Origin: an uncultured Phocaeicola sp.
GTDB lineage: Bacteria > Bacteroidota > Bacteroidia > Bacteroidales > Bacteroidaceae
Assembly (NCBI GenBank): GCA_947626525.1
Contig: CANQSM010000008.1
Span: 1 to 56,373 of the forward strand
Direction: 5' to 3'
Length of the DNA stretch: 56,373 nucleotides
This document shows positions 7,654-14,845 of this stretch, in pieces; within the stretch, counting starts at the first letter, position 1; the number at the start of each line of letters is the position of its first letter. Both the position numbers and the translations under genes were made by a program. Below the pieces are notes generated by a model that had not been told where the DNA came from, made no database searches, and saw nothing but the letters and a program-made list of their open reading frames with translations.

Positions 7654-7661
7654 TATTTTTG
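7654..7661 (+). promoter_or_regulatory. -7 promoter box TATTTTTG upstream of the DHH gene
   Basis: Exact TAnnTTTG match, 28 bp upstream of the ATG at 7690. The -33 element is not clear. Confidence 0.45.
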
Positions 7662-7689
7662 TATCCTGTAATTTTAAGGATAAAGGAAT

Positions 7690-8730
7690 ATGCTGACAAA
7701 AGTAATAGAGCAGTCGAGGATTGATCATTTGAGTAAATGGATAGAGCGCGCGGAGAAAGTGGTTGTTGTTTCTCATGTGGCTCCTGACGGAGATGCCATC
7801 GGTTCTTCGTTAGGACTGGCTCACTTTTTGGAGTCACAGGATAAAACGGTGAATGTAATTGTGCCGAATGCCTTTCCTGACTTCCTGCGCTGGATGAGTG
7901 GAGCGAAAGATGTATTGCGCTATGATAAATACAAAGAATTCGCGGATAAATTGATTAATGAGGCTGATGTCATATTTTGTCTGGATTTCAATGCGCTGAA
8001 GCGCATAGAGGATATGGCTGGTGTGGTAGCCGCTTCACCCGCGAGAAAAGCGATGATTGACCATCATCCTTATCCTGAGGATTTTTGTAGGATTACAATC
8101 TCTCATCCTGAAGTAAGTTCAACTTCTGAATTAGTCTTTCGGCTTATCTGTCGCTTAGGTTATTTTGAGGACATCACTAAAGAAGGGGCGGAATGCATTT
8201 ACACAGGTATGATGACAGATACAGGCGGTTTTACTTATAATTCGAATGATCGTGAGATTTATTTTATTATCGGTGAATTGCTTTCGAAAGGCATTGACAA
8301 GGATGAGATTTATCGTCGGGTATATCATACCTATTCAGAAGATCGGTTGCGTCTGATGGGCTATGCGTTATATTCTAAGATGCATGTTTTTCCGGAATTT
8401 CATTCAGCCTTGATTGCGTTGACACAGGAAGAGCAGGACCGTTTTCATTATGTGAAAGGAGATACGGAGGGTTTTGTTAACATTCCGTTGAGCATAAAGA
8501 ATGTTTGCTTTTCCGTCTTCTTGCGCGAAGACAAAGAGAAAGGGATGATAAAGATATCCTTGCGCTCCGTGGGCGACTTCCCTTGTAATCAGGTGGCTTC
8601 CGAATTCTTTAACGGAGGAGGACATCTGAACGCGTCTGGCGGAGAATTCTATGGAAGCATGCGGGAAGCGATAGACGAATTTAAGAAAGCGTTAGTCAGA
8701 TATCAGGGCCTTTTGGTAAACAAAAAATAG
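7690..8730 (+). CDS. DHH-family phosphoesterase (NrnA-like nanoRNase/pAp phosphatase)
   Basis: The 346-residue cytoplasmic protein carries the DHH motifs in order: SHVAPDGDAIGSSLGLA (about 31-47), IFCLDFNAL, the metal-binding IDHHPYPEDF (about 122) and YTGMMTDTGGF. A C-terminal DHHA1 domain ends in NGGGHLNASGGEFYG. Family members hydrolyse short RNA oligonucleotides (nanoRNA) and 3'-phosphoadenosine-5'-phosphate, recycling RNA and sulfate-assimilation products. Length and motif spacing are normal. The gene has its own -7 box and lies between comEC and the DUF4827 gene, all in the same direction. Confidence 0.9.
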   Translation: MLTKVIEQSRIDHLSKWIERAEKVVVVSHVAPDGDAIGSSLGLAHFLESQDKTVNVIVPNAFPDFLRWMSGAKDVLRYDKYKEFADKLINEADVIFCLDFNALKRIEDMAGVVAASPARKAMIDHHPYPEDFCRITISHPEVSSTSELVFRLICRLGYFEDITKEGAECIYTGMMTDTGGFTYNSNDREIYFIIGELLSKGIDKDEIYRRVYHTYSEDRLRLMGYALYSKMHVFPEFHSALIALTQEEQDRFHYVKGDTEGFVNIPLSIKNVCFSVFLREDKEKGMIKISLRSVGDFPCNQVASEFFNGGGHLNASGGEFYGSMREAIDEFKKALVRYQGLLVNKK

Positions 8731-8782
8731 TTATATAAGTATAATTGTCCTCGAAATAGATGTTTCTTAAAGGGCTATTTAT

Positions 8783-8790
8783 TACTTTTG
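8783..8790 (+). promoter_or_regulatory. -7 promoter box TACTTTTG upstream of the DUF4827 gene
   Basis: Exact TAnnTTTG match 24 bp before the ATG at 8815; a TTTC 16 bp upstream is a poor -33 element. Confidence 0.4.
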
Positions 8791-8814
8791 CGACCATATT
8801 ATTAGAAATTGGAT

Positions 8815-9438
8815 ATGAAAAAAATAAGTTACTTGTTCCTTTTTCTTTGGGCGGCAGGATGGTGCTTGCAGGCATGTGACGATTCTGAAACGTATGCCGA
8901 CTTGAAAAAGAAAGAGAGAGGAGCCATTCAAAATTTTATTGAAGAGCATAATATAAAAGTGATTACCGAATCTGAATTCGAGGCACAGGATTCTACCACT
9001 GATGTTTCAAAGAACGAATACGTCCTTTTCAATGACAATGGAGTATATATGCAGATTGAAAAGAAAGGGAATGGAGAAAAAATTAAAGATGGGGAATGGA
9101 AGGAAATAAATGTCCGTTTTTGGGAAGTGTATGTGGAAAGTGGTGATACGACCTCTGTTTCTAACAGGTTGGAACGTCAGCCGGATACGTTTATGTGTAA
9201 AAATACAAGCGGGTCGTTTACGGCTTCTTTTACTTCGGGTAATATGTACGCTACGTATGGAAGCTCTGTGCCTACAGGTTGGCTGATTCCTTTAAGCTAT
9301 ATTCATTTGGGCAAAGGGCCGAATCAAAAAGAGTGGGGAAGGGTAAAAATCATTGTTCCGCATAGTGCCGGGCACTCGGACGCGTCTTCTTCCGTATACC
9401 CTTGTTATTATGAAATCGCTTATCAAGAAGGAAGATGA
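8815..9438 (+). CDS. DUF4827-family lipoprotein
   Basis: The 207-residue protein starts with a lipoprotein signal (MKKISYLFLFLWAAGWCLQAC; lipidated Cys near residue 21), then a charged helix and a domain resembling FKBP-type isomerases. Recognisable parts are VLFNDNGVYMQIEKKGNG, then NVRFWEVY, and the closing PTGWLIPLSYIHLGKG and YPCYYEIAY. I recognise it as the DUF4827 family of Bacteroidales, whose function is not established. It probably sits in the periplasm, anchored to a membrane. The frame could start at TTG 8809, but ATG 8815 fits the signal peptide. Its stop overlaps the glmM start (ATGA), so the pair is coupled. Confidence 0.8.
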   Translation: MKKISYLFLFLWAAGWCLQACDDSETYADLKKKERGAIQNFIEEHNIKVITESEFEAQDSTTDVSKNEYVLFNDNGVYMQIEKKGNGEKIKDGEWKEINVRFWEVYVESGDTTSVSNRLERQPDTFMCKNTSGSFTASFTSGNMYATYGSSVPTGWLIPLSYIHLGKGPNQKEWGRVKIIVPHSAGHSDASSSVYPCYYEIAYQEGR

Positions 9439-10823
9439 CACTTATTAAATCGATTTCCGGCATTCGTGGAACAATAGGCGGCCGGCCCGGAGAGGGATTG
9501 ACCCCACTTGACATAGTGAAGTTTACTTCCGCGTATGCTTCATTTATACGTAAGACAACTGCCGTACCGGGTAATAAAATTGTCGTAGGGCGTGACGCAA
9601 GGGTTTCCGGTGAGGTGGTCAGGCAAATTGTATGCGGAACTTTGATGGGGATGGGCTTTGATGTGGTAAACATCGGTTTGGCTTCTACGCCTACTACCGA
9701 GTTGGCCGTGACGATGGAAAGAGCCTGCGGAGGTATGATTTTGACGGCGAGTCATAATCCGAAACAGTGGAACGCCTTGAAATTGTTGAATGAAAAAGGA
9801 GAATTCCTGAGCGTGGAGGAGGGAAATGAAGTGTTGGCTCTTGCTGAGGCGGGTGATTTTATGTATGCGGATGTGGAGGCTTTGGGGTCTTATCGGGAGG
9901 ATCATACATATAATCAAAAGCATATAGACCGTGTATTGGCTTTGAAGTTGGTGGACGCGGAAGCGATTCGCAAGGCTCGTTTCAAGGTGGCTATTGATTG
10001 TGTGAACTCTGTCGGAGGCATTATTTTGCCGGAGTTGTTAGAGCGTCTGGGAGTGGAAAAGGTCGAAAAACTCTATTGTGAGCCTACCGGACTGTTTCAA
10101 CATAATCCGGAGCCGTTGGAAAAAAACTTGGGGGATATCATGCGACGGATGAAGGAAGGAGATGCGGATGTCGCTTTTGTAGTGGATCCGGATGTAGACA
10201 GGCTGGCTATGATTTGTGAAAACGGTGAAATGTATGGGGAAGAGTATACGTTGGTTACCGTAGCGGATTATATACTGAAACATACGCCGGGCAATACCGT
10301 TTCTAACCTTAGTTCTACCCGTGCGCTGCGGGATGTGACGTTGAAATATGGCGGGCGATATACCGCATCCGCTGTAGGAGAGGTGAATGTGGTGGCTAAA
10401 ATGAAGGAGACCCATGCGGTGATAGGTGGGGAAGGAAACGGCGGAGTAATCTATCCGGAGTGCCATTATGGAAGGGACGCGCTGGTAGGGATTGCCCTGT
10501 TCTTAAGCCATTTGGCCCACGAAGGAAAGAAAGCCAGTGAATTGCGTGCCGGTTATCCTTCCTATTATATTGCGAAGAATCGTATTGACTTGACTCCGGA
10601 TACGGATGTGGACGCTATTTTGATGAAAGTGAAAGAGCTTTATAGAGAAGAAGAAATCAATGATGTGGATGGAGTAAAAATAGATTTCCCTGATAAATGG
10701 GTACATTTGCGTAAAAGCAATACCGAACCTATTATCCGGGTGTATTCGGAAGCTGGCACCATGGAAGCGGCAGAGGAAATCAGCAAGCGAATAATGGAAG
10801 CGGTTTATTCGTTGGGTAACTGA
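9435..10823 (+). CDS. glmM: Phosphoglucosamine mutase
   Basis: The 462-residue alpha-D-phosphohexomutase converts glucosamine-6-phosphate to glucosamine-1-phosphate on the way to UDP-GlcNAc for peptidoglycan and surface glycans. Motifs in order: SISGIRGTIGGRPGEGLTP, the active-site serine loop LTASHNPKQWNALKL (about 106), the magnesium loop VDPDVDRLAM, the sugar-binding GGEGNGGVIYP and the phosphate-binding RKSNTEPIIRVYSEAG. Phosphomannomutase activity is possible in this family, but the Bacteroidales single-copy homologue of this length is normally called GlmM. It starts inside the DUF4827 stop codon and ends four bases from convergent hemW. Confidence 0.85.
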   Translation: MTLIKSISGIRGTIGGRPGEGLTPLDIVKFTSAYASFIRKTTAVPGNKIVVGRDARVSGEVVRQIVCGTLMGMGFDVVNIGLASTPTTELAVTMERACGGMILTASHNPKQWNALKLLNEKGEFLSVEEGNEVLALAEAGDFMYADVEALGSYREDHTYNQKHIDRVLALKLVDAEAIRKARFKVAIDCVNSVGGIILPELLERLGVEKVEKLYCEPTGLFQHNPEPLEKNLGDIMRRMKEGDADVAFVVDPDVDRLAMICENGEMYGEEYTLVTVADYILKHTPGNTVSNLSSTRALRDVTLKYGGRYTASAVGEVNVVAKMKETHAVIGGEGNGGVIYPECHYGRDALVGIALFLSHLAHEGKKASELRAGYPSYYIAKNRIDLTPDTDVDAILMKVKELYREEEINDVDGVKIDFPDKWVHLRKSNTEPIIRVYSEAGTMEAAEEISKRIMEAVYSLGN

Positions 10824-10827
10824 CTGA

Positions 10828-11964
10828 TTACAGATTATCTACCCAAAGCAAATCGCTCATAATACTGTCGGAGATAAAGATACCTTGCCGTGTCAGACGG
10901 AGGGTATCTTCTTTTATTTCCAGTAATCCGCGCTCGATATGGGGTGACGCGTTTTGCAGGCAGTAGAGATATAGCTCTTCTCCGAATTCTTCTTTGAGCG
11001 AAGAGAGCCGGAGTCCCCGAATCGTCCGTATGGAGGTGATGACGCGCTCGTTATATCTGGTATGGAGATTTAAATCTTCTTTTTCAAAGGGCAGTTTCCC
11101 TTTTTCTATTTGTTCTATGTACCGGTCCAAGGAGGATAGGTTCCATTGGCGGGAAGTTTGGTTATATGAATGGGCGGAGGGGCCGCATCCCAAATATTTT
11201 TTCTCAGTCCAATAGCTGGAGTTATGTCGCGAATGATATCCGGGCAAACAGAAATTGGAAATTTCATATTGTTCGTATCCTGCTTCTTTGAGGGTATCGA
11301 TGAGTCGCGCGAAGAAAGAGAGGCTTTTCTCTTCATCCACTTCGTTCACTTGATGCCGGTCTTTTAGTTGCCAGAGTGGAGTACCTTCTTCATAAATAAG
11401 GTGATAGGCTGAAATATGTTGCGCCTTTAGGTCTATGGCTTGTCGCAGGTCCTTTTCCCAAATCGCGTTTGTTTCATTCGGTAATCCGTATATGAGGTCT
11501 ATGCTGATATTTCCGAAGCCGGCGTCTTGACACCGGTGTACGGCGTCTATGGCCTGGTGAGCTGTATGGCGTCTGTGAAGCCATTGCAACATGGGGTCGT
11601 GAAATGTCTGTATTCCTATACTGATACGGTTGAAGGGGAGACGGCGGAGCATTTTCACATAATCCGCGTTTAAGTCATCAGGATTTGCCTCGAGGGTGAT
11701 TTCCTTGCATCCTTCCATGCCATAAGCGCGGGTGACGCAGTTGAAAATCTCCAGGAAGGCTCTTTCATCTAATTGTGAAGGAGTGCCTCCTCCAAAGTAG
11801 AGGGTTTCCACTGTTTCCCCGTCAAGATAAGAGTTGCGCGATACCAATTCTTTGCACAAGGCGTGTACATAGCTTTCTTTTTTCTCCTCTTGGGTCGTGG
11901 AGTAGAAGTCGCAATAGATACATCGTCTTTTACAAAAAGGAATATGGATGTAAATACCTGCCAT
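10828..11964 (-). CDS. hemW: HemW-type radical SAM protein (heme chaperone)
   Basis: The 378-residue protein opens with IYIHIPFCKRRCIYCDFYS, holding the radical-SAM cysteine cluster C-x3-C-x2-C, and has the SAM-binding GGGTPS (about 58-63). Further HemN/HemW-family signatures are LEANPDDL, RISIGIQTF and SIDLIYGLPNET, and a C-terminal HemN domain (GCGPSAHSY, GLRLSSLKEEFG). HemW resembles coproporphyrinogen III dehydrogenase but is thought to bind and deliver heme. It is convergent with glmM, and its start overlaps the tail of the open frame of an upstream SDR pseudogene. Confidence 0.9.
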   Translation of the reverse strand: MAGIYIHIPFCKRRCIYCDFYSTTQEEKKESYVHALCKELVSRNSYLDGETVETLYFGGGTPSQLDERAFLEIFNCVTRAYGMEGCKEITLEANPDDLNADYVKMLRRLPFNRISIGIQTFHDPMLQWLHRRHTAHQAIDAVHRCQDAGFGNISIDLIYGLPNETNAIWEKDLRQAIDLKAQHISAYHLIYEEGTPLWQLKDRHQVNEVDEEKSLSFFARLIDTLKEAGYEQYEISNFCLPGYHSRHNSSYWTEKKYLGCGPSAHSYNQTSRQWNLSSLDRYIEQIEKGKLPFEKEDLNLHTRYNERVITSIRTIRGLRLSSLKEEFGEELYLYCLQNASPHIERGLLEIKEDTLRLTRQGIFISDSIMSDLLWVDNL

Positions 11965-11984
11965 ATATGTGTTGGATTGGTTTG

Positions 11985-12178
11985 TACAAAATGGCTATTC
12001 CCGATTTTATCATCCCGGGTACAATCATGCGTGTGATGGCCAATAACGCTTTTTCTTTGTCTGTGCCGATAACCAGTCCGGCGTTGTTGATGAGTATGTC
12101 AATCGCTTTCCATTCATCCGGAAGGGAGTTCAACGCTTCCGACTTCTCCAGATTGCGGCCGTTCAGAATCTTATCCAT
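11985..12178 (-). pseudogene. Short-chain dehydrogenase/reductase, internally deleted
   Basis: The leftward frame joins three separate SDR segments: LNGRNLEK from the early nucleotide-binding part, then SLPDEWKAIDILINNAGLVI (the NNAG motif), then KALLAITRMIVPGMI from the helix before the catalytic region. The Rossmann glycine motif, the catalytic Tyr-x3-Lys and the whole C-terminus are missing, yet the frame stays open across both joins. A functional homologue is about 250 residues long. The open frame runs on to 11930 through the hemW start, without SDR similarity. Clearly a decayed gene. Confidence 0.75.
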
Positions 12179-12284
12179 GTTGTTTATTGTTGGTTGGGTA
12201 TGGCAAAGTTACGTGAAAACAATGAGATAAACGAATAAAACCGAAAGAATACGGAACAGGAAACGGATAAAGTTGCCGGTTGGA

Positions 12285-12455
12285 GTTCCCTATGGTTTAG
12301 GATGGACTTTGGCATGCGCACGCGGCCCTCTGGGCCGTAGGCTTGGGACTTCCCGAGCCATAGGCCTATGGTTGTCAGAGCCATAGGCTTACGGCTATGT
12401 ATAGTGACAGGCCTATGGCTTGGATAACCGCAGGCTTATGGTTTGGCGAGCCTTT
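12285..12455. repeat. Cluster of short inverted and direct repeats (AGGCCTATGG-type)
   Basis: Variants of AGGC(C/T)TATGG(T/C)T and its complement GCCATAGGC recur about eight times over 170 bp, for example GCCATAGGCCTATGGT near 12358-12373, GCCATAGGCTTACGGCT near 12381, and AGGCCTATGGCTTGG near 12409. The rest of 12179-12651 has no gene. Function unknown. Confidence 0.6.
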
Positions 12456-12462
12456 TGGGGAC

Positions 12463-12499
12463 ATAAAAAAAACTGTCGCATATCTCACATATACGACAG
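12463..12499 (-). terminator. Rho-independent terminator (leftward)
   Basis: Read leftward, CTGTCGTATAT pairs with ATATGCGACAG over a 5-base loop and is followed by eight T residues. It lies 150 bp after the stop of the small secreted protein gene and ends that transcript. Confidence 0.75.
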
Positions 12500-12651
12500 C
12501 TCATTGCTTGAAGAATAAAGGTTTGATTGTTGTTTGATCTCCCCTTTTTCGTTAAGGATTACTTGTAATGTCCTTTTCTTCTTTGCTTACTAAAACAACC
12601 TTATAAAGTTTATCTTCTCTTTTCGTCCCGGAATGAACTTCTTGATAAGAT

Positions 12652-12984
12652 TCAGAGCCTTGAAGCTTTTGTTTGTCTTATGCTTTCTCCTTCTTCATTG
12701 ACTATGATGAAGAAAGATTCTCCGGCATGGTCAATCAGTTCTATTTTATATACTCTCTGTCCTCCCTGGTAACTGCTGTAGGCTTCGAAGAAATAGCAAT
12801 CCGGATTCGCTTTTTCTACGGCTTGCATTACCTTTTCCGGAATGTCTTTCATTTCTATCTTTGAATATCTGTCTGCCGCCTGCGCCGATTCCGCTTTATT
12901 TGCCGGCGGATTGGGTATTGCCGCTATCGTTGTTCCGTTGCCCAAGCTTATAGCCGTTGCTATAATCACTAATACCTTTTTCAT
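12652..12984 (-). CDS. Small secreted PepSY-like protein
   Basis: The 110-residue protein has a signal peptide (MKKVLVIIATAISLGNGTTIAA) and a mature part of about 88 residues. KIEMKDIPEKVMQAVEKANP, then CYFFEAYSSYQ, YKIELIDHAGESFFIIV and NEEGE follow the helix-then-strands rhythm of periplasmic PepSY-like (BLIP-like) domains of Bacteroidetes. Family membership is a resemblance, not a firm call. A sigma-54 type promoter lies 33 bases upstream, and an NtrC-family regulator gene lies next to it, so induction by that two-component system is likely. The A-rich stretch AAAGAGAA just before the ATG may help translation. Confidence 0.65.
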   Translation of the reverse strand: MKKVLVIIATAISLGNGTTIAAIPNPPANKAESAQAADRYSKIEMKDIPEKVMQAVEKANPDCYFFEAYSSYQGGQRVYKIELIDHAGESFFIIVNEEGESIRQTKASRL

Positions 12985-13016
12985 TTCTCTTTATTGATGT
13001 TATCTGTAAAAGAAGA

Positions 13017-13032
13017 AGCAATGTTTGTGCCA
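13017..13032 (-). promoter_or_regulatory. Sigma-54 (-24/-12) promoter
   Basis: Read leftward the site is TGGCAC, AAACA, TTGCT. The GG and GC pairs are 12 bases apart, as in the consensus TGGCAC-N5-TTGCW. Transcription would start about 12 bases on, near 13006, leaving a leader of about 22 bases to the ATG at 12984. The neighbouring gene (13411-14763) encodes a sigma-54 activator. Confidence 0.7.
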
Positions 13033-13410
13033 CGCTTGGCTTGTTTTGCATGTAAGGGAGAATAAAGCGGAATAAAAGGGCGTTATGTTTTGTAGGGATG
13101 TAGCGTATGGCAAGATGAAGGATGTTATATTGATTCCCTTTTTGGAAAAATGGGCATGATATGTAAGAAAGATGGTGGGGTATGTATAATGTAAAAGCGA
13201 TATCCTGAACAAAATGATAGGTTCTGCCTGTGGAATGGCAGGGGCGGGCATGGAAAAAGAAAGAAGAATATTTTCGGGAAGAATACTTCATTCGCATGGG
13301 GAATAGTGTGGAATCCTGTAGAATGTGTAGAAGTGTTTGTGGAAAAATTCCCCATCGGTGTCTCGTGGCTTGTTCCGGGCTGGGCGGGACATAATCCGTT
13401 TTTCTGTTGT
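13033..13410. other. Intergenic region between the sigma-54 promoter and the NtrC-type gene
   Basis: I see no credible gene in these 378 bases; short frames on both strands have no recognisable content. It is the expected place for activator binding sites (upstream activating sequences) for the sigma-54 promoter at 13017-13032, but no clear dyad stands out by eye. Confidence 0.4.
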
Positions 13411-14763
13411 TTATTGGATACCGTATAGTTTTAGCTTGTTATATAAGGTCTTGCGGTCAATTCCCAGTAGTTGGGCTGCCCGGCTTTTGTTTTGGCTGGT
13501 TTGTCGTAATGCTTCCAATATCCTGCTTTTTTCTGTTTCTTCATTGTGAAGGCTCAGAGGATTCGTGGCCGAACTGTTTTCTGTTAATTCGGAAGCGATG
13601 TCCGAATAAGTGATATAATTACCTTGTGCCAGGAGTGTGGCGCGTTTAATGATATTCTTCATTTGACGCAGGTTCCCCGGCCAAGTATAGTTTTGCAAAG
13701 CGGCGGAAGCTTGGGAATCAAATCCGGTTAAATTGCGCCCCAATTCATGGTTGGCCTGATCTAAAAAGAAATTGGCAAATAAAAGGATGTCTTCTTGGCG
13801 CTCTTTCAGCGAAGGCATGCGTAGCGTGAATTCGTTTATCCGATGAAATAAATCTTCCCGGAAGTGTCCTTTCTCAATGGCGTTTTCCAAGTTTTCATTG
13901 GTGGCGCTAATGAGACGCACATCCACTTCTATCTCTTTGGACGAACCTACAGGGCGGATACGTCGCTCCTGTAATGTACGGAGTAACTGTATCTGTACTT
14001 CGTAACTCAAGTTACCTATTTCATCTAGAAAAAGAGTGCCTCCGTCAGCTTCCTCAAAAGCTCCGGTTTTATCTGTTAGCGCTCCGGTGAAAGAGCCCTT
14101 TATGTGGCCGAAAAATTCAGAGGCTGCCAGCTCTTTTGGGATAGAGCCGCAGTCAATGGCTATAAATGGTTTGCCGGCTCTTTTACTTAACTGATGGATA
14201 CGATGAGCGACATATTCTTTTCCGGTCCCGCTCGCCCCATTGATAAGAACTGACATTTGGGTAGGAGCCACCAGACCGACGTAATTATAGAGTTGACGGG
14301 CCGCTTCACTCTCTCCTTCCAGAAAGTTCGGACTATTGGTTGATGCCGGAGACATTTTGTCTGTCTTGGGGATATCGGAAGAATGTTGGGCGGTCAGTGT
14401 TTCCGGCTGTAATGCCTCATTGATTTTCTTTAGAAGTTCGTCTGGTTGCGCGGGTTTGGCGATATAATCTTTTGCGCCGCGTTTCATTGCCAGCACGGCT
14501 GATTGGATATCGGCATATCCGGTCATAATGATGAGGGGGTAACTATATCCTTCTTCGTCCATCCAGGTAAGTAAAGCAATGCCATCGTCATCTGGCAGAC
14601 GCAAGTCAGACAATACCAAATCATAGGCTTCCGTTTTGAGCTGTTTCTTCGCGCGGGCTATGCTGCTGGCTGTGTCGACAATGAATCCTTTCTTTCCCAA
14701 CCATGTTTTTAGCATGAGGGAAAAAGTAACATCGTCTTCAACTATTAGAATATGTTTGGCCAT
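13411..14763 (-). CDS. NtrC-family sigma-54-dependent response regulator
   Basis: The 450-residue protein has a receiver domain (about 1-115; phosphoacceptor Asp53 in VLSDLRLPDDDG, Lys103 in IAKP). An AAA+ sigma-54 interaction domain follows (about 145-380; Walker A NGASGTGKE, Walker B GGTLFLDEI, and GSFTGA at about 223-228, a variant of the sigma-54-contacting GAFTGA loop). A C-terminal Fis-type helix-turn-helix ends it (KSRAAQLLGIDRKTLYNKLK). Phosphorylation by the kinase encoded just upstream would trigger remodelling of sigma-54 polymerase. The nearest visible target is the promoter at 13017-13032. It is the last gene of a leftward run from the cyclophilin gene. Confidence 0.92.
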   Translation of the reverse strand: MAKHILIVEDDVTFSLMLKTWLGKKGFIVDTASSIARAKKQLKTEAYDLVLSDLRLPDDDGIALLTWMDEEGYSYPLIIMTGYADIQSAVLAMKRGAKDYIAKPAQPDELLKKINEALQPETLTAQHSSDIPKTDKMSPASTNSPNFLEGESEAARQLYNYVGLVAPTQMSVLINGASGTGKEYVAHRIHQLSKRAGKPFIAIDCGSIPKELAASEFFGHIKGSFTGALTDKTGAFEEADGGTLFLDEIGNLSYEVQIQLLRTLQERRIRPVGSSKEIEVDVRLISATNENLENAIEKGHFREDLFHRINEFTLRMPSLKERQEDILLFANFFLDQANHELGRNLTGFDSQASAALQNYTWPGNLRQMKNIIKRATLLAQGNYITYSDIASELTENSSATNPLSLHNEETEKSRILEALRQTSQNKSRAAQLLGIDRKTLYNKLKLYGIQ

Positions 14764-14845
14764 TTTCTATTCTCTTCCTCTTACAAAAATAATTCCTTTT
14801 GGGAAAACAATGGGCGTGTACTAATACCTTTTAACTTAAAACGAT

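Noticed and set aside
12285-12455. CRISPR array
   Set aside because: Units are about 10-12 bp, in both orientations, with irregular gaps and no cas genes.
13030-13050. Rightward sigma-54-like sequence TTGGC...TTGCA
   Set aside because: The GG and GC pairs are only 10 bases apart instead of 12, and no rightward gene follows.
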